Shown: positions 20,345 through 33,825 of the stretch, in pieces
Numbering within the stretch: the first letter of the stretch is position 1
Layout of the letters: every line of letters starts with the position of its first letter
Assembly (NCBI GenBank): GCA_022414725.1
Contig: CM039466.1
Span: 31,669,319-31,733,318 of the forward strand
DNA length: 64,000 nucleotides
Direction of reading: 5' to 3'
Source: Microglena sp. YARC
Lineage: Eukaryota > Chlorophyta > Chlorophyceae > Chlamydomonadales > Chlamydomonadaceae
Program-made: the position numbers and the translations under genes
Notes under the pieces: generated by a model
What the model was told of the DNA's origin: nothing
What the model saw: the letters and a program-made list of their open reading frames with translations, nothing else
Databases searched by the model: none

Positions 20345-22045
20345 GTGCCCGTAGCAATCACCGGAGAGTACTCAGAACACTGGATGTTCTGAGGGTGCAC
20401 GATGAAACAACACATAAAACAAAGGACGAGGCACAACAGCTGGTGGAAAAGGCATAAGTATCAGCACCAGGAGAGTACTCAAACACTGGAACGTTCTGCG
20501 GTACGTGCTGTGGCACAATGCGCAGCACTCAAAGCACAAGGCACAAAACTGGTGCAAGAGGCACCAGCACAAGAGAGTACTCAAAACACCAATAGATGGT
20601 CTGAGTGGTGCACGAATGCGCGCAGCACTCAAAGCACAAGGCACAACAGCTGGTGCAGAGGCACCAAGCACAAGATAGTACTCAAACACTAGTGTTCTGT
20701 GTGGTGCATGATGTAAAAAACTGCAAATGCAACAAGCGCACAAATCTGGTTGCAAGAGGCAAATAGCATTCACTGGAGATTACTCTTCAAAACACAGGAA
20801 GTTTGAGTTGTTGGTACGATGCTTAACACACGAAGCCACAAGGCACAAACTGGTGCAAGAGGCAAACCAGCACAGAGAGTACTCAAAACATTTAGATGTT
20901 CTGATAATTGACGCATTGATGCAAAAAACTCAGCAGACAAGGCGCACAAAACTGGTGCAAGAGTGCCAAATAGCACAACAGGCAGGAGAGTGCTGTACTG
21001 TAGCACAGGATGTTCTGAGTGGTGCACTATCTTGCACCAACACTCCAAAGCAAAGGCACAAAGCTGGTGAGAAAAGGAAGTAGCAAGTACAGGAGAAGTA
21101 CTCGAAACAGCTGTACGTTCTGTTCTGGGTGAATGCATGGTGCATGGCACTCACAACAATTTGACATTCTACATTGGTGACAATGTGAGCAAACAGCAGG
21201 CACTTGATGCTCTGTGGTGCAAGCTTGCAGCAACATTCACGCGCAGGCATCGCAAGCTGGTGAATAGAGGCAAGTAAAGCTGCAGGAGGGCATCGAACAA
21301 TAGATGTGCTGAGTGGTACGAATACGCGCACTTGATGCTTCGTAATGTGTTGCAAGCTGCACGAACTCGAAGCGCGAGGCAGCACAGGCTGGTGCAAGAG
21401 GAAGTTAGCAGCTTCAGGAGGGTGCTCTGAACACTGGACATTCTGAATGGTGCATAGCTGGCATAGCACTTAATGTATGTGTGGTGTTTAGGCTGCATTG
21501 GGGGTGGTAATCAAAGCACAAGGCGGAAAGCTGATGCAAGAGGCAAAATTAATGAGCCAGGAGGGTGCTCTTGAAGCACTAGACGTGCTGATGGTGCGCA
21601 CGCTCCGTAGCACTTGATGCCTTGTGTGGTGCAGGATGAATGGCAATCAATGCACATATAGCTAACACAGCTGTGTAACATGGCAATAATAGCAGAGAGG
21701 GCACTCAGAAACACTAGACGTGCTGTGTGGTAGACGCGCAGCAACTTGATACTCTTATTTGTTGCAAGCTGCGCAACACTCAAAGCACAGATCACGGCAG
21801 CCCAAAGCTGGTGGCAAGAGGCGAGTAGATCTCAGGAAGGGTGCTCTGAACCTGGACGCTCTGAGTGGTGCAAGCTTCGTAAGCACTTGATAAAATCAAT
21901 ACATTACAATGGTACGCCTTATTTATAAGGGGCCCAAAACAGGGGGGTTGAGGGGGCCTAGCCCGTTTGCTTGCGCCTTGGGGCCTAACTACCAATAGCA
22001 TATGATGTTTCTAGTGTGGTGCAAGCTGGGCATGACACTTAAAAC
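20345..22045 (+). repeat. Degenerate ~100-120-bp tandem repeat, about 15 copies
   Basis: Each unit contains gagagtactcaaaacactgg, atgttctgagtggtgca, gcagcactcaaagcacaagg and cacaaagctggtgcaagagg in this order. Divergence rises towards the right end. A remnant unit is at 24230-24350. No coding role seen. Confidence 0.8.
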
Positions 22046-22074
22046 ACTGCATGATGTATGGATGGATGGATTTG

Positions 22075-22225
22075 GATGGATGTTGTTGCAGTCGCAGGGG
22101 GAGGCAATAGGCTAAAAGGGACTTGCCAACCGTGAGCAGGAAGGGCTAAACGAAAGGCATTTTGGGGGGAAAAATTTGAAAAAGGCTGAAGCCCAAACAA
22201 TCTGTTTAACGGCGGGGGGTGCCCT
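22075..22225 (-). repeat. Dispersed element ending GGACTGTAAC (minus copy, diverged)
   Basis: + strand shows ggctaaaagggacttgcca, gcaggaagggctaaacg, ccaaacaatctgttta and cctgagttcgagctgcagtg. Same family as 4505. Confidence 0.55.
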
Positions 22226-22502
22226 GAGTTCGAGCTGCAGTGAATAATTTACACTAAAACCTCCGCAGAACTGAACCGAAACTGTAGGCAAACGATCTTC
22301 TTGCCCGCAATCCAACGCATGATGCATTCATCCAAAAGGAAGACCTGGCTCTGTTGGCTTTGGGCCCACCGCATTACCAACACCACAGCACTAACCAGAA
22401 CGAAAATCACAGAGCAAAGTAGGTGAAGCAATTTGGGAATAGGAGACGAAGTAGTGATCAACTCTTGGTGCTTTTCCATGCAAAGTAGGTGAAGCAACGG
22501 TA

Positions 22503-22695
22503 ATAATGATAACGCCTGGTGGGGGCATGGTGGTTGAGGGAAGCCCGTCCTTATGCCGGGCAGAGAATGGTCTACATCGACTGGGACAAAGTCTTCCATG
22601 CGGCGGTTGACAACGACGTGCAACGCTAAGGTGACCGTAGGGGAATCGACCCCCGCGCCCTTTCTAAGCGCGATTTGGTGTAAACACTAGACCAA
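22503..22695 (-). mobile_element. tRNA-derived SINE, copy 2
   Basis: Minus strand head: GATTGGTCTAGTGTTTACAC (A-box-like) and GGGGGTCGATTCCCC (B-box-like). The body and tail match the family (+ strand: taatgataacgcctgg at the left edge, gcagagaatggtc, gcggttgacaacgac). Confidence 0.8.
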
Positions 22696-22924
22696 TCGAA
22701 TACTGAAACGGGCTGACGCATGGTAAAAAAACGAATTTATCGATCAACTTGGCAGAATCTATATTGGGTTGAGGATAAAATATGGAGAGCGAATAGATAG
22801 AAATTGGCTTGGCCACTTTTCGGCTCTGATCGGGTGCATCAGCCCCGTGAGGATACACATTATTTGGCATGGTGCTTGCGAAAGCCACGTTGTTCGTTTG
22901 GTCGAGGTTCGGTATTTCCCACGC

Positions 22925-23340
22925 GACCTCTCGTTGGTGCATAACTGTTTTTATAGGAGTGGCAATGCGGCATTCGAACTGAATCCCTCCGATGTCGCTG
23001 GTTTGTGTCGGGAGACCCACGCTTCCTGGGGTGAAATTATTTTCATAAGCAAACAAAAAGCCAGTGACAGCTGCTGTGTGATCTGTGTGGTTGAATCCCC
23101 TGGAGACTTCCCTACGCAGGTAGCCGACCTAAGTGTGCTACTCTTTTGTAGGTTAGTGGCAAGGCATTGCGAACTGAATCCGTCGGTTGTCGTCGCTGGT
23201 TGAACTCCCCCTGGAGATTTCCCCTGTCGCAGTAGCCGACTCAAGTGCGCCTGCTATTTTTTGTAGGAAGTGGCAACGCGTTACGAACTGAATCTCGGTG
23301 TGGGGCTGGGTTGAATCCCCGGGAGACTTTCTATCAGTAA
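22925..23340 (+). repeat. ~120-bp tandem repeat, 3-4 copies
   Basis: Units share agtggcaatgcggcattcga or variants, actgaatccc, gctggttgaatccccctgga, gacttccctacgcaggtagc and cgactcaagtgcg. Open frames across it are not supported as genes. 23340-23870 is gene-free, with a ggtgggtggtggtgtggg tract near 23670-23720. Confidence 0.65.
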
Positions 23341-23871
23341 GCAGAAGTAGCGGGCGAACTAATAAGAGTCGTTAGGGATGATGGATACATGGTTTTTCGT
23401 GCTCTTAAGCTGTTCACCACCTCGTAGTGAACTCTTAGAGAACGATAGGGATTTGTTTTTCTTGGTGCGTTCATAATTGAAGAACTACATTTGTATAGGA
23501 ATCGAAAACCGACAGTAGACAGCGAATGTATTGCTTATTTTGATGCGCTAGTAAGTGCCATTATGTGCTTCCCCTAGGCTATCTTCCCCTATTGGAGATT
23601 AAGTTAGGGAACATTAGAGAGAAAGGAGTCGGTAGTGATAGTGCAGGTTGCACTACACTACAGTTTGTGGGATGGTGGGTGGGTGGTGGTGTGGGGTGGA
23701 TGGTGGTTGGTTTGTGGTGGGTGAGCCGGCCGCCAGTCTTTTTAAAGGGGATGTTTGAATGTGTTCTGGACGCTTCTGAGTCATGCACGATGCATAACAC
23801 TCACTGTCTGTTGTAATGTATGTATGTTATGTATGTATGGTATGTAATGTAACCTCACTGCTGTTGATGGT

Positions 23872-24035
23872 AATGATAATGAATAATGATAAGCGCTGGT
23901 GGGGCGTGGTGGTTAAGGGAGCGCCGTCGTACCGGGGGTGTGCGGGGGCGGTCTCGTAGCGCTAACTGGACAAGGCTACGCATCGCGGTTGACGACGACC
24001 TGCAAGCGGCCAGAGCGACGCGAGGGGGTTCGAAC
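23872..24035 (-). mobile_element. tRNA-derived SINE, copy 3 (head truncated)
   Basis: Retains the tail (aataatgataagcgctggtg on +), the body (cgcggttgacgacgacc) and a B-box-like ggttcgaacc near 24023, but the A-box part is replaced by the neighbouring GGACTGTAAC-type repeat. Confidence 0.7.
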
Positions 24036-24039
24036 CGCA

Positions 24040-24200
24040 GTTGATGTATGTATGTTTAAAGTCGACAGGGTTGCGCATGTATGCTAAAAGGACTTGCCGC
24101 CGTGACAGGAAGGGCTAAAAAATACAAATATGTTGAAGACTGAACCGCCAAACTAACCGTTTTAAGCTGTCGGAGGCCCTGAGTTATTGCTACAGTGATA
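24040..24200 (-). repeat. Dispersed element ending GGACTGTAAC (minus copy, abutting SINE)
   Basis: + strand: gtatgtatgtttaaagtcga, gctaaaaggacttgccgcc, gacaggaagggctaaaaa and ccctgagttattgctacag. It directly joins the truncated SINE, so one inserted into the other or they were duplicated together. Confidence 0.55.
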
Positions 24201-25039
24201 ATTGAATTCTACAATTATAATTAAATCGTCATCCCACACTTGATGTGGTGCAAGCTGCATGCCACTCAAAGTGTTATGCACAAAGCTGATGCATGAGGCA
24301 AGTGGCTGCACAGGAGAGTGCCCAGCTCACCGGAGTTCTGAACTCAGGGCTGTGACAATTTAAGAAATTAAGGCGTGTCCAGTTCAATGTCCTCACATGC
24401 ACCGGCAGGTAGCCAAACTGATGTTGCCAGGAAGCTTGGGTCTAGGATTATTTGCGCTTCTACTTTTCGCGTAGTCGCTTACCATGCATGCATATGCACG
24501 CTGTTCGCTTGCTGCTCTCTTGTAGCTCTCTGGGTGCCATGCATTGGTGCGCTGCTAGACTTCTTATGTATAGGACGCCCTTATGTAGTTTCTTGGCATT
24601 GGCGTTTCCTGCGTCCCCCGCGCCCCCCCCCTTTCCTTCCCGCTTGCCCTTCTCTTTGTAGGCGGGCTGTGCTTAGTTTGTTGGTTGTTATTTTCTAGTT
24701 GAGCTCATGCTTGGTGGCTTCTAATGTACGGCCAGGGCTTTGTGGTTGGCTGCAGAACTACCAGCTGCTTATATCCAGCACGTCTGCCCTGTGTGGTGGT
24801 GGTGTGGTGGCCCCTGTTATGTGTGCTTGCTTCCTGAGTCTTGCTAACAGGGCTTTTTTTGATACAGCAACATAAGAACTAAGTCATTGTTCTCCTTTTA
24901 GATAGCTAAAGTGTAGGTTTGGTTCGTCTCGGCAGTGAGTTGCTGAAGTTGCTCTGTCACGAATATCCTCTCTCTCCAGGTTCGGTGGGTTCCTTGTGCT
25001 TGCTTCCTGAGTCTTGCTAGTATGGTTTGTGGACAACTG

Positions 25040-25560
25040 GACACTCTGTGTTTAGTCTGGACTCTCCCTTGACTCCATGGGGTGCATCTGTTTTTAATCC
25101 TAGGCACGCTGGTCCATTTCTGCCAGGTGGCTGTGCTTTGCTGGGTTGACTTGTTGCTATTTTCCGTTTTGGCAAAGTCGTTATTGCTGCATATTAAGGT
25201 GCTCATAGCGCGTGCCCTTGGTTGTCTTTAGCTTTTTTTTGTTTGGACCTGCCTCTCTTGTGTTTGTGGGCTTGGTGCTCTGTGATTGCCATGCCTTTGG
25301 CATCTCTCCCCGTTCACGTCTCTCCTTTCCGCCTCTAGTTTGCTTCCATTTCTTTGGACTGTTTCCTTGTTTGTTTTCCAGGTTTGTGGGGGTGCCTCAA
25401 AGCCATATTCGGCTGTCCTGTTCTAAAATTGGATGCCTAGGCTGTGCTGTGTTGGCTGTCCTGTCTCGGCAATTATTTGCTGAGTATGTAACGTACCTCT
25501 CATATTTCACTTCTACCCTCGCTCCCCAAACTCACAGGAAACTAAAATAATGAGGACGGC
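25040..25560 (+). repeat. Dispersed repeat family F, copy 1
   Basis: Ordered landmarks: gactctcccttgactccatg, ttgctgggttgacttg, ggtgctcatagcgcgtg, ggcttggtgctctgt, ctctagtttgcttcc, ttgttttccaggtttgtggg, ggtgcctcaaagcc, ataaaattgga-like, cctgtctcggca and tttgctgagtatgtaacgta. The same landmarks return at 26560-26770, 27455-27680, 27845-28060, 28905-29085 and 34815-35100. Probably remnants of one mobile element; no protein domain recognised. 24350-25040 is otherwise unremarkable. Confidence 0.65.
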
Positions 25561-25604
25561 AGGTTTGATTTTATTGTATGTTTTTTTGCAGTGCTTCTTT
25601 ATTT

Positions 25605-25700
25605 TAGCCCCTGTGGTGTTTTTTTCGCTCCAGCCCCCTCCTGATATTCATGGATGGGCATGTTCTTTAGGCCTATTTAGCTACCCCTGGACTGTGACAA
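25605..25700 (+). repeat. Dispersed element ending GGACTGTAAC (partial plus copy)
   Basis: Ends aggcctatttagctacccct-ggactgtgacaattg. The 5' half is diverged. 25700-26555 that follows shows no supported gene; an isolated family end (ggactgtaacaacatacata) is near 26160. Confidence 0.5.
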
Positions 25701-26559
25701 TTGAAATTGAAATTATAACATCCGAGTAATACAGTTACTTCACAGAACGTGTAATGTTAAGTGACACCACAGCGTAAGCCGGAGCTAGCTATAGTCACCG
25801 TAGGACCACCACATTGAAAAGAATCACCGCGATGCATGGCAGTGCAGGCACCCTGCCACCGTGGCCACATCATGCCAGTGCAACGTACTACGGGGGGGTT
25901 CACCCCGGTTTGGAAGCACCAACACAAAGTAGCTAGCAAAACTAAGAATGAGGGGGGGCACGGTCTGTGTGCTAGTCCCCGGGTATCGACCCGGGGTGTG
26001 CTTCCATAAAACGTCTTCACTATAAAATACTTTGAAAGCTAGAGATAGAGCGGGAGTGGATTTTGTCCGCCAGTTTAAGGGCACACAATCTGTCAAGTCC
26101 AAGAGTAGTCATAGAAGTAAAAAAAGAGGTTGGGAATAGGTATCGTTGTTTTCCAATGGTGGACTGTAACAACATACATACATGTACGCAGACGCCAAGG
26201 AAAATAGTGTACTTGTCCTGAGATGAGAAGAGCGAAGTTGCAAGGAGTTTTTATGGGGGCGAATGGAGGAAGACACAGCGTTCTGAACATCCTGCCCCTT
26301 AATTTTCCTCTTTAACTCATTTAGTAAGATTACATGGGTCTATCATAGTAGCGGAAAGGGAGAGCGGGAAAGGGGAGGATGCAAAGGAATGCAAAAGAGC
26401 ACCATGCCCACCAACCCACAGAGAGGAGGGCCGAACCATGCACCACCCAAGGGCAGGGGGAAAAAGACAAACTGTTCTGCAAAAACAGTCTGCAATACAG
26501 TCCTTGCATGTTTAAGCGTATATGATGCACATGCAATCATCGGGATGGCATGGCGCAGG

Positions 26560-26817
26560 CAGTAATTTTGGTCGCTCTCTTTCCGGCTCAAGATTGGATT
26601 ACTTTTTCCGGTGTTCCTCCAAGGTTCCTCGTTTTTTTATTTTGTTGTTGATGGGGGTGCCTCAAACCCCCTTGATGCTGCTTGTTAATATAATTCGCAT
26701 AGTCGTCGGCAGGCCTTGTCTGTTTGCCCCTGGTCTCGGCAGTGATTTGCGAGAGTTTATGAAACGTATCCTCTCTCTCTCTCTCTCTTCTCATCTCTCT
26801 CTCTCTCGCTTCTCTCT

Positions 26818-26850
<33 letters not shown>

Positions 26851-26870
26851 ATCTCTCTCTCTCTAGGGGA
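26560..26870 (+). repeat. Family F copy 2 with terminal (CT)n
   Basis: Carries ggtgcctcaaacccccttga, gtcggcaggcc, ggtctcggcagtgatttgcg and agtttatgaaacgtatcc, then a ~100-bp (CT)n run to about 26866. A G-run lies at 26916-26937. Confidence 0.65.
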
Positions 26871-27399
26871 CATGAGCCCCTTGTAAATCTTTGCCGAGAG
26901 AAGAGGAGAGGCGCAGGGGGGGGGGGGGGGGGGGGGTAAGCCCAGCCAGGGGGGGGGCGCTACTGTGCACTCATTTCGGCAACAAGCCCTACAATCCTGC
27001 ACATTTCCCCAAGATCCTCCACTACATGTTGTCGGATTCACGAGCTCGCTGCAGTAAAGTTGTCTAGCTTTTACAATTTAGTCTGTTGTCACAATCTACG
27101 TGAGTTTCATAAGCCAAATGTGTGTCGCATTAAATCTGCCAGATGTGTGTCGGGGTCCCGACGGGGTCCGACTGAGATGGCATGAAGCAATAAGTCCTTT
27201 CTCATACTTCTTAACCTAATTTATTTTGTCAATGCCCCGTACCGGCCCCGAACCGTTGACCTTGGCTTTTATAGCACTATGCTATGATAAATTGAGTTAA
27301 TAGAGCAGTATGGAGTATCCACGGAACCATGCTACACTTGCGAATTAAAGCATATTTAAAACTTTGATTTTGAATTAATGGTCTTTTTCCTTCCTCTCT

Positions 27400-28060
27400 C
27401 TCCTCCTCCTCTGTTTATGTAACGAACCCTCTCTCTCTCTCTCTCCTCCTCTCTTGTGGTTGGTGGGCTTGGTGTTCTAGATTGCTTACTTTTGCATCCC
27501 TCCCTTTTTTTTGCTCTCCTTTACTCTAGTTTTGTTTTTTTTGGGGGACTTGACCTAGTTTGTTTTCAGGTTTGTGGGGGAGCCTTTCAAAACCTCGTGC
27601 TCCGTGTTATAAAATTGAATGGGTCGGCAGGCTGTGCTGCTATCCAGTCTCGGCAGTGATTTGCTCAGTTTTATGTACGAACCCTCTCTTCTCATGGTCC
27701 AGACCCGCGGTGGTTCAGGTTTCGGCACTGAAAGTTCGAGCCCGCTGCGGAAGACTGATAAGGGCGCTTCTCCGGGGGGTGTTTCTCGAGTCCGACTTTT
27801 AGGGCGGTGTGTTGTTTCACTGCACAGGACATGAGCCCCTTGTAATCTTTTCTTTTTCTTTTTACTGTCCTGTCTCGGCAGTGATTTGCTGAGTTTATGT
27901 AACGTATCCTTGATCCTCTCTCTGATATCCTGAATGACCTAGTTTGTTTTTCAGGTTTGTGCGGGTGCCTTAAAACCCCTCGTCCTTCCTGATATAAAAT
28001 TGGATGGTCGACAGGCTGTGCTGTCGTCCTGTCTCGGCAACGATCTGCTGAGTTAACGTA
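27400..28060 (+). repeat. Family F copies 3 and 4 in tandem
   Basis: Two consecutive copies. Each contains gacctagtttgttttcaggt, ttgtgggggagcctt-like, ataaaattgaatgggtcgg, caggctgtgctg and cctgtctcggcagtgatttgctgag. Both precede CT-rich sequence. A shared piece, gaagactgataagggcg...cgagtccgactttt, recurs near 28820-28860. 26940-27400 has no recognised feature. Confidence 0.65.
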
Positions 28061-28074
28061 GGAATCTAGTCTTT

Positions 28075-28785
<711 letters not shown>

Positions 28786-29085
28786 TTAAAGGTCACGGGC
28801 ACCGGGAGTTTGAGCCTCACTGCCGGAAGACAGTGGGTGTTATCTCGAGTCCGTCTTTCGACGGCGGCGGCGTGTTTCCACTGCCAGTGCAACAGTTGCC
28901 GCCTGTAATCTTTCTTCTTTTTAAGTTGACTCTCTGTATTTCGTTTGAACTCCCCCTTGACTTGTTGGGGTGCCTATGGTTGTATTCCTCGGCGCTCAGG
29001 TCCTAGCATGCCAGATGGTTTCTTGCTGGGCGTTGACTTCTGATTTCCCCCTTATCTATATAGGGCATTATCGCTGTTGGTCCGG

Positions 29086-29418
29086 TATCAGCTTAGAAAT
29101 CACTCCGTAGAGTGGACAGTAGATAAAGCAGGGCGGAACAGACGCACCAATCATAATACACGAGACAAGGATAACGTTACAGACACAGGAGACCCATAAA
29201 GGGGCACCTGTGGTGAAAGGAGGCGGTAGGCAGGAACCTAACAGGGTTACAGATCAGACCCGCGAGACGTAGGTGACAGGAAGCTGCCAGCTGAGTCATC
29301 TCAAGATGACTCCACAGTCCCACGGAAGCTGGCTCAGGAGAGCCGATAGTTCTAAAGGGAGTACATAAGTAGTCACCAAGTCATAAAACGCGTGAGAGCA
29401 CCGCTATACATGCTGATA
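29086..29418 (-). repeat. Copia LTR (3' LTR in element orientation)
   Basis: Matches 33826-34152 over its whole length (aacgttacagacacagg, aaaggggcacctgtggtg and aaacgcgtgagagcaccg in both) with small indels. Internal palindrome: gactcatctcaagatgactc-like. The purine-rich segment next to it (GGTGGAG on the minus strand, 29419-29426) could be the polypurine tract. Confidence 0.88.
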
Positions 29419-30019
29419 CTCCACCTATGACAACAGGTGACATTACAATAGTCACTATTCACCTATGGCACTGGTGACATAGAACTATATGTAACAAATT
29501 AAAAAAAAAAAAATCAAAAGAACTCCGGGAAAAAAAATCGAGGAGAAACTTCAAATGAAACCCGAAGGGTGTAAGGGAAGGTATGAAGCAAGGCAAAGAA
29601 CCAGAATTTGCCAAAGTGGATATAAAGAAGGACAACTAAATATCAAAAGTCGGGTAACAACGGTATAGAAAACCCGATCCGGGAATAGGAACCTAATGCC
29701 AATCAAAGATAACTTAAAGAAACTCTAAATGTAACCAAAAGAAACCCTAAAATGTAACCAAAAATTCCATAATACATGTAACCAAAATTCTAGAATACAT
29801 GTAACCACAAAAAAATTGGTTTTAAGGAGAAGCAAGTCATTACCAAACATGCGAATGAAACGCCCAGAACAACATAGGATCAAGGGGCTTGGGTAGAAGG
29901 TGGGCAGCACACGTTTGTCCTTAGTGTTAACATAGGCAACATCCACTGGGACATCCTCCACCAGCTCCTGAGATATAGTGAATGGATACCATCAATGTGC
30001 TTAGTTGCGAGGGAGCAGC

Positions 30020-31640
30020 TGCAGTCATTGGCCCAGCTCAAGGACCCCAAAGTTTGTCACCCTGAATGGTGGACCAGGTCACAAGCAGCACACTTAGATC
30101 AATTCTCAATTTTTTCAACCATTGCACCTCCCGGGCAGTCTGAGGACAGGGCCTGATACTCAGCCTCACTGGAAGCTAACAGCAACAGTGGGTTGACTCC
30201 TTTTGCTCAATCCAGTTCACAAGGCAGCCTCCAGCAAGCACAGCATAAGCCACGTCTGAGATCTCCTGTCAGATCCATCATCAGCAAAGGATGAGTCACT
30301 AAAGACTCAGTAAAGAACCAGGGCTGTGAGTGTAAGTGAGGCCACTATTCATAGGGAATGGTTCTCTCAATACAAAAAGCCAAGCGCTTGGAATGCAAGC
30401 CCACAGGGGGGCAGTGGGTTGAGCAGAAAACCTGGACAGGTAGCTCACAGCAAAAGAAATATCAGGCCTTGTGCAGGTAGCCAGGTACAAGCAAAGCCCC
30501 CACAAGAGAGAGGTACTGGCTATTAGAGGCCAGAGGTTCTCCAGGAGGATCAGTGACCAGTGCACTTGGCCATGGGAACTGAAAACTTGGTTTGGTAGCA
30601 GCAGTGAGACCAAAACTGCTCCACCAGCTCAACCAATGTAGGAGTGGCTGGGAGAGGTTGATCTTAAACACACCTGCCGTCAGAATCAAAAGTGTACAAG
30701 TCATGTCCAATGAAAGGAACTGGACAGGTACACCCCATTTCCTTGACTTCCCACCCCAGCTGCTTCCATAGCCTCGATCAGCAAGGCATACCTATGCAGC
30801 TCACTAAAAGCACAGATGAAAGTCAATCCACATAGGTCAGGACATAGCTCCACCCACCAGTAGAATCCCTCCTGAAATACAGAGCAGGTTCAGCTTTGCA
30901 CAGGTTAAAACCGTGGGCAACCAAAACCTGCTTTACATCTTTGCTCCAAGCCCTGGGTGCCTGCTTCAAACCATAAAAGAGATTTATATCAGCTTGCACA
31001 CAAGGGGAACATTGTCAGGACCAAGTTCATGAAAGCCCTCAGGCTCCAAACGGTAAACAGAACAGGTCCAGACTAGGTTCCAGCCGTGGACATTCAAGAA
31101 TGCAGTCTTTGATGTCCAGCTGCCTCACAAACATCTTCCTATGAGTGATGGCAGCAAAGGAGCACACGGAAGACCTGCTTTAGAGGAGACGGGGGCATAT
31201 ACATCATTGTAGTCCAGCCCAGGACGTTGCAGAAAACCACGAACTACAAAACGAGCTATTTAAAACGCAAAGAACCATCAGCCCCATGTTTCTTGACAAA
31301 TAACCATCTGCCAGATAGAATCCTCTGCCTAGGAGGCTGTGGAGTGAGGACCCAAGTGCCATGAGCATGGAGGGAGGCCATCTCATCCTTCATAGCCTGC
31401 AGCCAGAGATCTCTGTCAGGGTTGGTAGGTAACATTGCAGCTTTATAAGAGAGTTCAGTAGAGGTAGAATAAAAGCCCCCACGTACAAGCAGTGGTACTT
31501 TGTACATGGGCAGCGGGGATTCATCAGCAGTATCAGCAGTAACCCGGTAATAAAGCCCCCAGCGCCAGCACTCATGCGTGGTTGAACAAGGCCGGCCTCC
31601 TTTGCCTCTAAATCCGTCGAAGCCTGGGTACACTGGAACA
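30020..31640 (-). pseudogene. Copia reverse transcriptase/RNase H, frameshifted
   Basis: Minus-strand motifs in order: WLQAMKDEMASLHAHGTWVL and GRWLFVKKHGADGSLRFK (start of copia RT, 31256-31450); the catalytic YVDD region at 30821-30836, where an extra base after YVD breaks the frame and brings a TGA; YLATCTRPDISFAVSYLSRF (~30430-30490), typical of the RT/RNase H connection; and SEAEYQALS (30145-30171), the RNase H block, with nearby frame changes. Order and spacing are those of Ty1/copia pol. The many frame breaks indicate an inactive copy unless they are sequencing errors. Confidence 0.85.
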
Positions 31641-32224
31641 CCCCAGCCATACGCAGTATCTGACCTGGACCAGTGTTCGAGGTCATCACCTCACATCATC
31701 TGTGACGGCCACATCGTCGCAATGCCTGGTCCGCGTATAAACCACCAGGTATAGCAGGGGGTGAAGTGATCAACAACTCCCGCGAGCTATCCGAATAGGT
31801 GGACGGGGGTGGCGACTAGTAGGGCAGTGGACCTGTACTAGGTTCCACTATGACCCGAGGCTGTCCTAATCCTACGACTTCACCGACGAAACGTGGCGCA
31901 AGAGGAAGGCCCGGCGACCCCCTGCGATACGAATTAAATTAGAGCTTGAAGGAACATCAGACTCCCCCTGGCCCAATGCCGCACGCACGCGATTACAAGC
32001 ACCATCATTACCTGGCCCTGGGACGCATCGTCATCCCATGACCAGTAAAGCGGTCAACAATCGGGTTGGTAAAGGGCCCAGGACATTGTCAGTTAGTATC
32101 AAGCCCTTTACCGATGATAGCGGCAGGGGTTGCGAGAAAAATACTGAGATCCATCATAGGGAAAGAGCCAGGGATACAGTTATAGCTAAAACTGTTCATA
32201 GAAGACAAAGCCCACAATCACGGA

Positions 32225-32450
32225 CTCTCTACCACCTGGCGCAACTTCCGGAACCCAAAACAAAACAACCCTTACTCACCAGAGAATACCCAACTAGTCT
32301 ACCAGATAAGCGCCCTTTCGTCAAGCTTATTGCCGCTTCTTCCAATTCACTAAAGGTAACATAGCATGGGCACCCGAACACTGCGCAATAACGATACATC
32401 AGGTAGAACCCCAAAGAACAACTCGTATAGAGTCTTGTCACCCCTGATTG
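32225..32450 (-). pseudogene. Copia integrase C-terminal region, frameshifted
   Basis: One minus frame shows VFGCPCYVTFSELEEA and GRLSGRLVGYSLVSKGCFVL, the copia integrase FGC-A-V ... K-G-FVGYS..KGY pattern; the preceding TLYELFFGVLPDVS is in another frame. The integrase catalytic core between 32450 and 33000 could not be read with confidence. Confidence 0.7.
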
Positions 32451-33825
32451 GGCAGCCGGTTACGTAGATAACACACTCGCACTCTGCTGAGCAATGTCAA
32501 CAAATAATTATACCATCAATAATTCATGCACAGCCCAACCGATTCTAACCACGCCTCTATACCACTTAACTAAAAAATCCTTAGCCCTATCAGAACTCAA
32601 ACACTTGAAACCCAAACTCACGTAGCTAAGGCATACACCTAAGGGGGGAAACCAGGCGGGCACAGGAAAACAAAGTTAGCAACCTGTTGTCGAACCACGG
32701 AACGCACCCAGGGGTCACAAGGAGCCTAAGAGAGAAAAATATCCACCAAGATATCATGCCAAAGATCCTCCACGGCCGCTGGTCTAGGGCCAGGACGGCG
32801 TCCACTTCGGCCTGTAGCATGGGCGCAGTCCGGCGCTGCGCAGACCTGGGATCACAGGAAGGTGGGGAAGCGTTAGGGCGAAGGCGAGATTTGAGGTATG
32901 GGAAAAAGGAGACGAGGATGAAAGTGCAGCAAGTCGCACCTGGTGCAGAAGATCGCACCAATGGCAGAATTCGAAAATTTATCGCTAGGATGCGAAGAGC
33001 AGAGCCGAGGCATGTAAAGGTCCTAATATCCCGCCGTCGATCATCAGTCAATCCCAAGTCCCCCCCTCTATGGCTCGACTCACCCGGTTGGGGGGTAGAG
33101 GGCAGCAGCACCCGAGTGGTGCTGACCATACCCCCTATGCTTCCTACCACCTACCAGAATCTCCAGGCGTAGGTCGTCCTCCTCTGGCGAACCCTACGGT
33201 AGTGGCCGGCGATCCGCCAGCTTGATTGAAAAAATTCTCCAGAAGGTAGCACAGAGCCACTAGAGCGCAAGCTCATGCCAGTAGCCAACAGTCGGCTGGG
33301 CAGAGCAAAGGGGGGCACAGACGACGTAGACATCCAGCAGGGAGCTTGGTCGGCTTGGCAAACTCCGGTATGCAGGCAGAGCCTCAAACACCGGAGAAGA
33401 TTAGCGACGTCAGGGACGCGAGCAGATGAAGAACGGGGTATCTCCACCGATGTCCAGGCTAGTCGCGAACTTGAGTCTGCACGTCACAGTCATCTACGAC
33501 AGACGGGAAGGAGGCGGACAGACGACAGGGGAGGAAAAGGAAGAGAAGATGGAGGAATGACCGGGGGGGGTTACTTCCACAATGGCGGAAGGATCCTCCT
33601 CTCCGGCAGCAGAGGCCGCTGGCGCGCAGTCGTCTAGCCAATCTAGAGGAACCTGCACCCCCGTCGGGAGGATTCGGTCGCATTCCATTGCTCACAATGA
33701 CACTGCGGATCCCACGAGCCCATGAAACACCCATTTAGTTTGGTAAGTTTCACAAGGCCGGCAGGAGACCCTCGCGGAAGTTGCATTATCAAAGCAAGTG
33801 GTAGTGATGAGGAGCCCCAGTAACC

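Noticed and set aside
32626..33172. Overlapping 160-174-codon frames on both strands as host genes
   Set aside because: They lie inside the copia element between its integrase and gag-like regions; neither shows a convincing domain, so they are treated as element sequence.
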